In this document: positions 45,240 to 56,159 of the stretch, piece by piece
Position numbering within the stretch: the first letter of the stretch is position 1
How the letters are laid out: each line of letters starts with the position of its first letter
Assembly: GCF_014898055.3 (NCBI RefSeq)
Contig: NW_023605083.1
Location: 69,247,715-69,311,714, forward strand
Length of the DNA: 64,000 bases
Reading direction: 5' to 3'
Origin: Talpa occidentalis
Lineage: Eukaryota; Chordata; Mammalia; Eulipotyphla; Talpidae
The notes under the pieces: model-generated
Told to the model about the DNA's origin: nothing
Seen by the model: the letters and a program-made list of their open reading frames with translations, nothing else
The model's database searches: none
Program-made: the position numbers and the translations under genes

Positions 45240-45830
45240 TTGAAAAGAAGAGGAGGAAGAGGAAGAGGAAAAAGGAGTAGGATGGGGACGGGAAGAATCG
45301 GGAGGAGGAGCAGGAGTCCACGTTGAAGGATGCGATGTGTACAGACTCTAGCATTTGTACCCGCCCTGCTGTTACCGCACGTCTCGTGGGGCCTTTGCGG
45401 GGCTCCTTGCGAAGCTGTGTGAGCAATGGAAGCTTAGCCTCCCTCTTCATCACTGATGCCGTTTGTTGTTGCTTTCCGCCTTTTTTTTTCTTCCTTAAGG
45501 TGTCACCCAAGCAGTACAAAGTGACATAGGGAAAAATAAAAGCCTCTTTTTTTTCATCGTTGGGTTATAGTAACAGATGGTCTTGTTCACTCGGCAAAGA
45601 CAAATAGCTCGAGTGATAAACAGAACAGGGTGAGAGGTGTGCGGGGAAGATTTTTGCCAGGATCCCCGTTCATAGCTGGCTCTAGAAGAGAACAATCTGC
45701 TTGTACAGTTCTCAGCCCCCATAAGGGCGGGGGGTGGGGGCTGGAATCCTGCACCCGAAGGAATGTGAGCACAAGCTGAGGCTGGCAGTCTGCTAAGCTC
45801 TGTTACATCAGCCAAGAGAGGGGGGTCCCA
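45240..45830. promoter_or_regulatory. CpG-retaining candidate regulatory block
   Basis: A purine-rich strip (45240-45316) precedes a local CpG cluster: six CpGs between 45362 and 45411, including GTTACCGCACGTCTCGTGG and TTGCGGGGC. Further single CpGs occur up to about 45770. Both strands carry 100-110-codon frames, but they are crossed by T-runs and look like CpG-driven chance. It could be an unmethylated regulatory element or alternative promoter. Confidence 0.4.
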
Positions 45831-45959
45831 CCCAGTCCCCCCGCTTCTGCACCCAATCTCTCACCACATCCTGTGAAGTTTATGACCTAAATTTCTGTCA
45901 GTCTCTCCCTGTTCCACCAATTTATTCAGGCCTCTGTAATCTCCTGTCTGTGTTCGTTT

Positions 45960-45979
45960 TTTTTTTTTTTTTTTTTTTT
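45960..45979. repeat. Poly(T) tract
   Basis: Twenty-two T in a row near a transition to T-rich sequence. It could be the remnant of a minus-strand retroelement tail. Confidence 0.8.
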
Positions 45980-46109
45980 CATTTTTTGTCATTCTCTCGA
46001 TCATTATCTCTTGATTTCAATAGTTGCATGTTGAAGACAATAGTCACCAGATTCAAATGAGCACAAGATAAAATGGTAAACCTAAATTATATCTTTCCTT
46101 AAGTCTTTT

Positions 46110-46860
46110 CTGAAGACAATACTTTTTCAGCTTTATTGAGGTATAATTGACAAATAAAATTGTTAGATATTTCAAGTGCACACCGTGATGATTTGATATA
46201 TGTATACATTGTGGAAGGATTCTCACCCATCTTGTTAATTAACACATCCGTCACCTCACAGATTTATCTTTGTTTTTTTAGTGAGAAAGAACATCCAGCA
46301 TCTACTCTCTTAGCAAATATCAATTATACAATATAGTCTTATCAACTGTCGTCACCATGGTTTCCATTAGATCCTCAGACTGTATCCATCTTTGAGCTGA
46401 AAGTCCATGCCCTTTTACAACCTCTCCCAAACCCCCCACTCCCAGCCCCTGGTAATAATTTTCTACTATCTTCTATATTTCCATGAGTTTGACTATTTCT
46501 AAGATTCCCCATGTATAAGTGATACCATACAACATTTGTCTTTTTCTGGCTTATTTCACTTAACAAAATGTCCTCAAGATCCATCCATTTTGTAGCAAGT
46601 GCCAGGGTTTCCTTCTTTCTCTTGGCTGAATAATACAAAAGAATAATATAATAAAAATTATATATGCACATGCATTTATTACATCTTCTTTATCCATTCA
46701 CCGAGTGATAGTACTTAGATCGTTTCTGTATCTTGGCTGTTGGGAACAATGAAAATGCTGAGCACAGAGGCCAGCTCTCTCTTTGACATCCTGTCTGTGT
46801 CTCCTTTGGAGCTATATATAGAAGTGGGATTTCCAGATCATTGAGCGCCTTCTAATATTT
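46110..46860 (-). repeat. L1 3' UTR and ORF2 end, antisense
   Basis: agctttattgaggtataatt, gatatatgtatacattgtgg, cgtcaccatggtttccatta, ttacttttggctt-like text and atgtcctcaagatccatcca are in antisense order. It finishes with tgctgagcacagagg and gggatttccagatcattgag. Confidence 0.93.
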
Positions 46861-46909
46861 TTCACTCCTTGGTAACTTCTTCCTTCTTTGTTAGTATTTA
46901 AGCTTCTGT

Positions 46910-47490
46910 CAAGACATTCTAAAATGCAAATGTGACCATGGTACTCTCCCATTTAAAACTCGATGAAGTTTTCCTGTTGCATTCAATCCATGCTCTCAGT
47001 TCCTAATCCAGCATGGAATAGTCTTCAGGAATCCATCCTTCCTCGCATGAATCCTCATCTCTTCTCACCACCTCTCCATCATAGATATTCTCTATTCAAC
47101 ACCCTCTGGTCAATGACTGAGGGTCGATGTGTAGTTCATGTAGGCTCTGAGAAATCCAAGTTCCACACAGGCCTTTTCCAGTTTGCTAATTGTTTTTTTA
47201 ATGAGCACCTTGAAATAATAAAAAAAAAATTACTTTGAGCAAATAGTACCCTGTTAACTCTGTTGGAATTAGCTTTCCTTGCTCCTACTCACCCATCAAA
47301 CCCTGTTCAACATTTTCTCTCTATGAGGTCTGCTTTGAATTTGCCTTCAACGACATGGATAATAAGTGCTTTTTAGTATCCACATGTCTTTTACAAATCT
47401 TTGTGACTTCACCATTAGTAAATTTTATAATGTGTTATATTTCTTATTAATGTGGCAATCTCCCTTCATTTGGGGACTTCATATAGAAAG
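46910..47490 (+). repeat. L2 LINE
   Basis: aaatgtgaccatggtactct, gaagttttcctgttgcattc, caggaatccatccttcctcg and the downstream region with tgctttgaatttgccttcaa fit the 'tgatcatgtcactc ... gcctggaatgctctt' order of L2. Confidence 0.75.
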
Positions 47491-47494
47491 TGAG

Positions 47495-48200
47495 GATCCT
47501 TCATGAGGCATCATTCATCCCAGAGATTATTATAAGCTCTCAGAGCAGCAAGACTAATAGTAAATGTCTATGGGAAGTTGCTTTAAGGCAGGAATTGTGC
47601 TAAGGCATCCTTTCAATGGCACAGCAATATTTTCTCAATGTAATACTTTTTATTCCAAGGTGGTCAGTGAATACAACACAATTCATTTGCTGACTCACAA
47701 ATATTGTGGACCACAAATTATATTCTTAAAGTAAGGACTCAGCTAAGAACTTGAGATGGGAGGACCATTAAAAGATGAATAGAGGAATCATGGGTCTACT
47801 ATCTAAGATGTCCAGGCTACTCTAGAAGTTTTGATAAAATACCTATTGCATGTCCAACCTTATGAAGGCATTAACTTAATGCTTGCTTCAATAGAGATGC
47901 TCCAACCTATTCATAACCCAATTTTCTGATTAATTATCATTTTGATCATTGGGTTTCAATTCTATGCACATAGAAGATCACAGCAGGGCCTTGATGTTGT
48001 GTAAGGTCTGAGTCTAGTGCTAAATGAGAGTATGTAGTGTTCTGTGGCCTGTGGTGAGAAGTTCAACCTCTGCATGACACTCTTTCTGAAATCCAAAAAT
48101 TGGAACAATGATGATATTTTTTGGCATAAACTTATTTGAGAGTAAATGGAATTCTCTAAATATTATTAGTATGATTATGCATATCATTAATCAAACTGCT
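47495..48200. other. Unassigned non-coding stretch
   Basis: No repeat or gene recognised. Confidence 0.5.
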
Positions 48201-48204
48201 ACTT

Positions 48205-48275
48205 AATTTAGCACAGAAGAAAACTAAGACCCACAGAGGCAATATGGCATTTTTATGGCTATACAGCAACCCCAT
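48205..48275 (-). repeat. MIR SINE fragment
   Basis: gaagaaaactaagacccaca and ttttatggctatacagcaac are antisense MIR. Confidence 0.7.
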
Positions 48276-48279
48276 CACT

Positions 48280-48307
48280 AAATAATAATAATAATAATAA
48301 TAATAAT
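48280..48307. repeat. (AAT)n microsatellite
   Basis: Nine uninterrupted AAT units. Confidence 0.97.
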
Positions 48308-48334
48308 GTCAAATATAAAAGAAGTCACTGTTAC

Positions 48335-48505
48335 AGCATCTGCTATTTAAATAACATTTTAGGTGTGCAAGTGTCATCAGATAGGAATGCTTATTCCAAC
48401 TTTACAAGAGAAGAACTGGATACAAGAAGGTTAGGTGACTTACCCAGGGATGCACAAGTAACCCATCACAAGACAAGAATACAAAGCCTGGATAAATATA
48501 TGCCA
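48335..48505 (-). repeat. MIR SINE
   Basis: caactttacaagagaagaac, aaggttaggtgacttaccca and gcacaagtaacccatc: antisense MIR. Confidence 0.8.
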
Positions 48506-48509
48506 AAGC

Positions 48510-50860
48510 TTCTCCCTATGCCATTAAATTCCCAAGGTTAAAAGTAATATAAGCACCTACTCCCATCCACTGGGTATCCCCAAATTCTTGGCACTAGAGT
48601 TCATTCAAAGAAAGGCTTGGGAAATTTTCAGATGTCACTAGAGTAAGGTCAATATCTGTTGAAATGTCTAATCACTGGTCTATGAGTCATTTATCTTCCT
48701 GTTGCTCCCACTAGGCAGGGTTGGGGAGAATTTAAGCTCTGATTCGACTTTGCAAAATGTGCTTCTTCACTCTCTCTCTAGCATCCTGCTGGAGTTGGAC
48801 TTCCCAACTGCTCCTCAGAGCCCACCAGGAAACCACAAAGTTTCCTCAGAAACTCTGAGCCCCACACCCCTAAGCAGATGTGCAAGGGCATTTGCTCACT
48901 TAATGACTTGCTCAAGATGTTTGAGGATCCACACTATCTCCCTATCAGCCTTTCTGAAACATGCATTATCCATCCGTCCTTGAAGCTGTTCCCCCAGTGC
49001 AGTGATTAAAACAGTCCTGTGTTGGATAAACCTGATGCAATTTTCCAAAAGTCATCATCTTGGCATTTCCCCCGCCACAGCAGAGTACCTTGCCTCCAAT
49101 TTCTGGGCTCGCTCATTTGTTTTCCTTCAGACAATCTTGGAGACACTCTTTCCAGTGACCTCTGCTAACAGAAGGGAACAGTACACTCTTATCCTGACAT
49201 TATGCAGACACAGTGACAAATTGGTCTATTTTTTATGCTTGACAGAAATGGTAGGGTGGGAAACAGGAGAGATGTATTAACTCATGATACTTTTGACCAC
49301 TTGTAGATAGAGTTTGAAAAAACATTTTTTTTTTCCTTAGGTTTCCCAGCTTATGTCCTCGTGTGTTCTTCCTTCAGTTAGTCCTAGAATATGACAAGAT
49401 TTCCAAAGTAAGTTGCAAGTCTAGTAGATTTTTGAAGGCAATATGACTAAGAACAAATTTGTCATTACTCTCTTAAACCAGCTCCTTCTCACCTCTCTCT
49501 CCAGCCCACCCTTCTTAGTGACACCATCCCTCTCCAAGTTATCTGTATTCAAATGCCAGATTCATTTTCATACTACTCTCTTTTTCATCCCCAATGTCAT
49601 TGAATGCTATTGATTTTTTTCCTAGAACTAAACTATTTATTTTGTTCATCTCTCTTTGTAGTTCTACCCGTTGTCCCCAGTTTGTGTACATGAGGGAGTG
49701 ACCCTCCCCATATGTGTTTGCATATTTTTTTTTATTTCAATCACATTTTCTCACACTGCATTATCATCAATTGTTTTGCATTAAACTGTAATGAATGTAA
49801 AGCATGGTCGGACCGATTGCCCTTCCTCACCCATATGGATATTGGACCCTTATTCTTCCTGGAAAGGTCCATCAGGGTGGCTTGGCCTTCTGTGCCTCTA
49901 AAGGAAGGAGATAAGGATGGTTAGAATGAGGGGAATTCATCTTGATCACAGAGGGGTCAAGGTGACTGGGAAATAATACTAAGAAGTAATTGTAAATGGA
50001 ATTGCCCATTTCAGAAACAGAGGAAAGACAGAAGGATACACGAGAAAGGTGATGGTTAAATGATTCGTTCCTCTGGGCTTCTTCTCTTCCTTATCCTCTC
50101 TACACTTATTGGAAGCATCCCTTCATAGTCTCATCAACCCCTTACTCATCTGTCCCCCCACACAGGGCTTTGCGCTCCTTGTGGAAAAGAATTCTGCTAT
50201 TTCTCATAATCAGTGCACCGATAGCTCACAGCAGAGTTATCAGTGTTTCTTCATAGTTGCTTAATACTTCTTAATTGAGTTGAGTTGTGAAAAACTTTGC
50301 AGCAACTTCCATTTGTTCTATCTTGGGATTTTTTTTTAACCCAAACCAGTATAAGCTCTATTAGTGAAAAACTGAAGAAAAGAGAATGTTCTGTCTGCTG
50401 GTAGGCCAGGATATTAAATTGGAGGAATATATTGCTTGGAACAATTGTAAATAAACAATAATGATTGTATTAAAAGGTATTTATTGTTTCACATCATGAA
50501 ATTTCCAGAACTAGAAAGATATGTGGGTGAAAATATGCAACATCATCAAGAACTTGACTTATTTCTACCTCTCTCCTCTGCTGTCTTTCGAAGACATGAT
50601 TCTTCCTCAGCTTCATTCTTCTACAGCTCACAAGACGGTGTCCTGCAGCACCTGGAATGCTGTGTTTACTTATGCACCTTGAACTGGAACTAAGGTTCCC
50701 AGCCTTAAAATATGTTCTTCCCTTTGACCAATTTAAGTGCATACTGATACCAAATGAATAGAAAACACCAACAGAATATGATACAGTCTCTGGCTTGTAG
50801 CTGGTTTCCTGAACCCATAAATGGCAAAAATGAAAGAGTTATGACAATTGCATTAGACCA
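48510..50860. other. Unassigned stretch, possible faint L2
   Basis: No gene recognised. Pyrimidine-rich text at 49470-49720 and 50050-50250 loosely resembles sense L2, too diverged to call. Open frames at 48702-48983 and 49002-49280 are not protein-like. Confidence 0.4.
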
Positions 50861-50864
50861 AGGG

Positions 50865-51035
50865 TCCTCTACTGTTGCACTACTGACATTTTAGGGTCAG
50901 ATAATTCTTAGTCCTGGAAATGCTACCCTGTGCACCTATGGTTCTCTAGATGTCACCAGCATCCTTTCCCAGGCCCAAATAAATCCACTCATTGGGGATA
51001 AAGTCAGCTCCTGGTTGAGAACCACTGGTCTAGAT
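50865..51035 (+). repeat. MER20-like hAT fossil
   Basis: aagggtcctctactgttgca, ctactgacattttagggtca, gataattcttag, ctgtgcacctatggtt and the inverted end ggttgagaaccactgg match the MER20 order. The terminal inverted repeats are diverged. Confidence 0.85.
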
Positions 51036-51191
51036 CAACCACCTTGATTATTTGAGAATCAACCTCATTATTCACCATAATCAACTACTATTTACTCCAC
51101 TGATTTTTTTGGTTGTTGTTGAGAAATAAACCTTTCAAGTTGTATGTTTTAATTTAGATGTATGTTTCACATTCAATTTCAAGGTATGTCT

Positions 51192-51410
51192 GGGCCTCTG
51201 CAGCGCCGGTTCAATTCCCGGCCACCAGCAAGTGTCCCACATGGTGTACAGACCTCTCCTGCCGCCTGCTGCTCCCCTCAGCAGTGTATTTCATCAGTCT
51301 GCCTGTTCTGTTCCCCGCTCTGGTTCTGGTTAATTCTCTCACTCTCCCGCGCTTCTGACTGTATCCCAGTGTTTGTACAAATAAATAAAATAAATAAATC
51401 TTTAAAAAAA
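51192..51410 (+). repeat. Lineage tRNA-SINE, young, lacking its A box
   Basis: Begins GGGCCTCTGCAGCGCCGGTT: the first six bases are the normal head, then the sequence jumps to the part before the B box (GGTTCAATTCCC at 51208). The skipped segment of about 50 bp includes the A box and is bounded by GCCTC on both sides in the full copies. The rest is intact (GACCTCTCCTGCCGCCTGC, CTCTGGTTCTGGTTAATTC, AATAAATAAATCTTTAAAA). A perfect 14-bp target-site duplication (ttcaaggtatgtct) lies at 51178-51191 and 51411-51424. Confidence 0.97.
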
Positions 51411-51734
51411 TTCAAGGTATGTCTTACAAGATCTATATGATGGCATGTTCAGTCCAACTGGTCTTTCCGGTGTTTGTTTCTTTATGGTCAGAAAGTAGAG
51501 TCTCCAGTATCCATGCTACCAATCTTCCTAGTTTTACCTCATATGCACTATGCTGCTCTCTAGGATAGGTCTTCTTCAGTATAGAAAACTGGAAAGGTGC
51601 TCTCTCAGGAGGGCAATCTGACTCTGGGAAGTCAATGTCTTCATGAAAAAGAGAATATAAAAGAGAATGTGAATTGTGCCGGTGAACAAGCTTCTCCAGA
51701 CTCATTAGAACAGCTACCATTGGCTCAGATCCTT

Positions 51735-51930
51735 TCTGTGAACAGGGTTGTGCTAAAAATTCTACATGCATTATCTTATCTAAAGCACAATCTTACACAT
51801 AATGTATGTACTTTTAACCATTTTACAAGTGAGGAAACTGAAGCCAAGAGGTGTTTTATTCTCTTCCAAGATCAGAAGCTATTGACTTCATGCTGGAAAT
51901 GTGGCATAGAAAGACGATTTGAACCCAACC
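51735..51930 (-). repeat. MIR SINE, near full length
   Basis: gggttgtgctaaaaattcta, gcattatcttatctaaagca, ttttacaagtgaggaaactg and gccaagaggtgt, then gatttgaacccaacc: antisense MIR. Confidence 0.93.
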
Positions 51931-51934
51931 CTCT

Positions 51935-53060
51935 GCCACTTTAAACTCACTATCTTCTTGTCCAAAGTCTGTCAATATCTATGCTGCTCTTCTCTTATGA
52001 GTCCATCCCTTGGAGCTCTATCCTTTCAGGATTCTATCATTCATACTGACAGGGAGAGTGGACACAGGAAGCCAGAGGAGATTGGGGTGGGAGGAAACTC
52101 TGAAAGAAAAGAAAGATTATTGAATGGATGTCTCAATCCGCCTTACAGCCTCCTCTCCACAAGGCTGCCTTCTGACTCATGTGATAAATCCTGCTCCCTC
52201 AAGTCACTTTCTTCAGCCACAGCTGCATACAACATAGTAATCACCATCAGAGGGGTCATCTCCAAATTGCAAAGGACAGCCCAGCAGAGGAAATTATAAC
52301 AGATAACACATTCTGCCTGTATATATCCGTCATGCAGACACAGGCTGTGTGCTGAATTCTAACTCTATCCCTGTAGCTCTCCACCACCTTCCATTTCTTA
52401 TGCAATTACACTGGCTTGAACCACATTTTTCAAAAGTCTCCCAACTGGTTCACCATGTTTTTTCTCTTTCCTCTCCAATTCATTTTACTTAATTGGATTG
52501 ATTTGTTTTCAAAAATCACTGAACGTTTCACTTCTCTGCTAACATAAATGAACAAATAAACCAGCAGAGGACTACAACCAAAAGGGACCACACCTCGGCT
52601 TCTCACCTCTTGCTGCCAAGCCCCTGGCACAGCTTCCCTATACTTCTCTGATCTAGGCCAGCTCAGATCTCACTGCTCTCCTTCCAGAGTCCACCACTCT
52701 GAGCTCTGCGGCATGCACATCAGGAACCACCCCCCCATGACTGAACCCATGCTGTTCCTTCCTTTGCTTACAGTCTCTCCCTTAATTCTTCATGTGTCTA
52801 CGTTATACACTTTCCTCCCTCTCATTACTCTAAGAGGCAAAGTCACAATGTCCATTTTATAGCTGACCAAACAGAGGACCAAAAATCAGAAAGACAAGAT
52901 CCAAGTCATGAAATTTGTAGGTTATAGACTAGGGTCTGAAATGTGTGTCTTGTGCTCTTTGAATTCTTTGTCTGATGTAATCCTATGCAATGCTATTTTT
53001 CAACCACACAATCCAAGCATAAATATGTAAAGTCAAAACCTCACCCAATCCCATTCTCAT
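51935..53060. other. Unassigned stretch
   Basis: Possible faint L2 at 52600-52830 and a doubtful MIR-like 52845-52920. No gene. Confidence 0.4.
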
Positions 53061-53064
53061 AGCT

Positions 53065-53350
53065 ACCTTATCTTCAGATTTCCATTGGTGACATTAGCGC
53101 AGTACATTATGGAACACTCTCAACAATTCTTCTCTCCTGCGTCCTTTGCCCCATATTCAAAGGAATCCTCTCTGTAATATTAATTCTGAGCTGCTGCTGC
53201 ATTTGTATAGGCAATGCCATCTCCAGTTATCTTAATTGCATATTTGGAAAGCCCGCCCTGTGGCTATTTCATATGGCATGCCATTTGGTGTTTATGACCA
53301 TCATACTGGAGTTAACAGCATATGGGGAGCTCACCCACTCTGAATACTAA
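53065..53350. promoter_or_regulatory. Candidate conserved regulatory block
   Basis: Unique-looking text: CATTAGCGCAGTACATTATG, TGTAATATTAATTCTGAGC, CAGTTATCTTAATTGCATATTTGG (homeodomain/POU-like) and CATATGGCATGCCATTTGG. No coding frame. Confidence 0.35.
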
Positions 53351-53354
53351 GCTT

Positions 53355-54225
53355 CTCCAATCTCTCTCCCAGAACCAACATGAGAAATAACTAATAAAAA
53401 TTATTGCAATAATAGAGGGTCATATAAATGCCAAATGCAATAGCTATTCTTCATTCTAAAGTTTCTTAATGTCGTTTCTCCACCAACATCATAAAATTGG
53501 GGGAAGAGAAAGGCAAGGTATTATACATAAATAGTTAGAAATCTTTCCTTGAACTTTATTTCAAATTCTTCCATGGAGGGTTAAGATTCAGTTTTAAGGT
53601 CAACCTGAAGGTGAGGTGAAGTTTCAGGGATAATTGAACTAGAAATTGACCTTCCCAAAGACTTCTTTTTATATTTATGCATGTTTCTCCAGCCAGCAAT
53701 AATAATAATATAAAAAGATACAAGAACAACAGTTAACTAAATCAGATGCAGATGGCTGTTTTATCAAGCAGAGGCAATTTTTATCATTTTAAAAGCTTTT
53801 GTTTTTGTAAAGGAAAGAAAATGGGCCATGTTCCCTTGCTTTTCTTTTAAGAGAGGAAAAAGCATATGTTTTTTAATTTGAAATGGAGTATTAATGGTGT
53901 TATCTCTTGAGAATTGCTGTGCTAGAGTGAATTGTAGAAAATGCATTCACTTGCAAGATTTCTGGTAAATTCTTCTCTGGCTTAGAGAGTTAGTAGCATA
54001 TTATATCAGCCTACCTTTCCAAGAAAATACTGTACACACACCCCTGACACTCAATTTCCTGAGCCTCTTTTACTTAGATCATCTTGTTCTCTTTGTTTAT
54101 ATTATTGATTTAAGAAAAATCATTTGGTGACTATAGAGTTTTCATCTAAATGAGACAGTGGTAATATGTATAGCAAGTAGACAGAGAAGGATATAATGTA
54201 ACTGGGATAATAAAACCTTGTATCT
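53355..54225. other. Unassigned stretch
   Basis: A/T-rich, with a short AATAATAAT run at 53699. No repeat or gene recognised. Confidence 0.5.
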
Positions 54226-54229
54226 TCAC

Positions 54230-54420
54230 TGCAGTTTATGGTCTGTATTACTCTATTTGAACCTCACTATACCCCTGAGAGTTATAGGGACAGAGATTAT
54301 CATGCCAATTTCATGGATTGCAAGTTGAAGCATAACGATTTTAAAGTGCTTTCCTTCTTCCCAGGAGCAGCCAGTAATTGTACCAGAACTAGAACCTTTG
54401 CCAGTCAATCTATGTTAGCT
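54230..54420 (-). repeat. MIR SINE
   Basis: ttgaacctcactatacccct, gccaatttcatggattgcaa and gttgaagcataacg give antisense MIR order. Confidence 0.75.
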
Positions 54421-54454
54421 CTTAGGCACAAAGATGCCTCTAGACTGAAAATCA

Positions 54455-54995
54455 ACCAATTCATTCAGAAACATTTGTGGAGCACCTACTGTTTAGCAAA
54501 CATTAGGGTTGAAACTGAGAGAGAGAACAGTGTTTAAGTGTTATCTCAGTACACAAGTGAATCTAAAGGATAACACAGAAATATATGAACTATTTAGTGA
54601 GTAAGCTATGAATGTGGACAAGATCTATATAGGGTGGTTGAGTGCTCCCCCTTGAGAGACTCCACCTAGTAAGAGGGTTTGCCACCTTCTTTGACTCCCT
54701 CCCTTCTTTTCACCTTTATTTACCAAGTGCTTCTCCTGTGCCAGATAATGAACTAGGTTCTTGATTTTCAAGAAAATATTAGACATTGATGGAGCCCTGA
54801 AGGAGACTGCAGTCTTGAAAGAGAAGTAATTCACAATGGAGAGTTGTAATACAGGGATAAAATGCTGAGAGAAAAGTTTGCTGAGATGCCAGGGGGGCAT
54901 AATTCAGTGGCAGAAAGGTAAGAGAAAGTTATAGAAAGCTTCTCCAGAGATAGAACTATGCAGAATCCTAAAATACAGTTGTGAATGGGTCAAAC
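54455..54995 (-). repeat. L2 LINE 3' region, two blocks
   Basis: Starts attcattcagaaacatttgt and ggagcacctactgtttagca. A second block starts tttatttaccaagtgcttct and has tggagccctgaaggagactg, agagttgtaatacagggata and tagaaagcttctccagagat. The two blocks look like two L2/MIR-type insertions or a broken one. Confidence 0.65.
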
Positions 54996-55029
54996 AAATG
55001 AATATTTACTATTTTACTAGTATTGAGTT

Positions 55030-55205
55030 TTGTTATTTTACTAGGAGGCTGAGATTCAGAGCAACAGCATGTCCCTCAGGGTCCTGCCGTGACCAAATGG
55101 CCAAGCAGGTTGCTCTGATTCCAAACTCCGCCTTGTCTAAGTGTTATATTTCCTTGCCACCTTAGAGCTCATTTTCTCTACCTGTAAAATCATAGGATTA
55201 GTCTA
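55030..55205 (-). repeat. MIR SINE pieces
   Basis: aggctgagattcagagcaac, accaaatggccaagcaggtt and ctctgattccaaactccg are antisense MIR. At 55160-55205 tcattttctctacctgtaaa is a sense MIR core, so two pieces in opposite orientation adjoin. Confidence 0.6.
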
Positions 55206-55209
55206 GATT

Positions 55210-55935
55210 TTTCTAAGCTGTGTTTTACCTTAAGTATTAAAACCTTTTATAGATGAAATAGTAGTCACATAGAGGTCTTCATGTAGAGTCTCTTCACAAT
55301 TTGTATTCCTTGGGGACTATATTTTACCCCCAGACCTCAAAAATGACTGAAAATTCCAAATTAGATATTCAGTAACAAAGCCTTTGAAATTTGAGACTTG
55401 TCTGTCATACTCTATAAATTTACTGGAATACAGAATAAACATCTCAGTGGGAAAATCTTTAAAATCAAAACTTGATTTTTCCCTTAAAGTTTTATCATCC
55501 CTAAGCAATTAGTGGTTTTACCACTGGCCTATTGACTGAGTTTGGAAGTCCTTGCTTCTACTCTCCTCTTCGATCTGGCATCAACTTTATCAGTTCAACA
55601 AGACACCTTCTACTCTAATGAAACAGTATGGATAAAGGCAGCACCCATCCATGACTGTTAAAACTATTAGATAACACATTCAAGGGGAACTTAGTAAAGA
55701 GTAAAAGAAAAATAATACTAGATATCACTGATCAGCCTCAAAGTCACCTAAAGAGTGGCCACCAGACTATGTTTTCCATCATCATCTATGAACTTGAATC
55801 TTATCAGTCCTTGAGATATAATTTCCTGATTTTAGGACTGACAGGATAGATGACATTATAGATGATATAATCAGACCAATAAGGAATGCGGACAAGTCTA
55901 TGTCACAAAAGACTGAGTTTTTAAAAATATAAAAC
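55210..55935. other. Unassigned stretch
   Basis: No repeat or gene recognised. Confidence 0.5.
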
Positions 55936-55939
55936 AATG

Positions 55940-56155
55940 TTAATTTTATAACAGATGGAAGAGTTTCTTTATAATTAAGTAAAAAGCCAATATGTACTAC
56001 AATGGACAGTATGGTGGTTCCTTCTGGGGGAGACTGATTGGAAGGTTCTCGTGGCTGGAGATAATTTGCTTTATAATCTGTGAGGTTTTTATATGGTTAT
56101 ATAAAATATATTGAGCTGTGAATTTAGGATTTGTGTAAATTGTACTGAAAACAGT
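55940..56155 (+). repeat. Old L1 3'-UTR fragment
   Basis: ctgggggagactgattggaa, ttatatggttatataaaata and attgagctgtgaatttagga (the 'tcattgaactgtacactt' position) are in sense L1M order. Confidence 0.7.
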
Positions 56156-56159
56156 TGTG

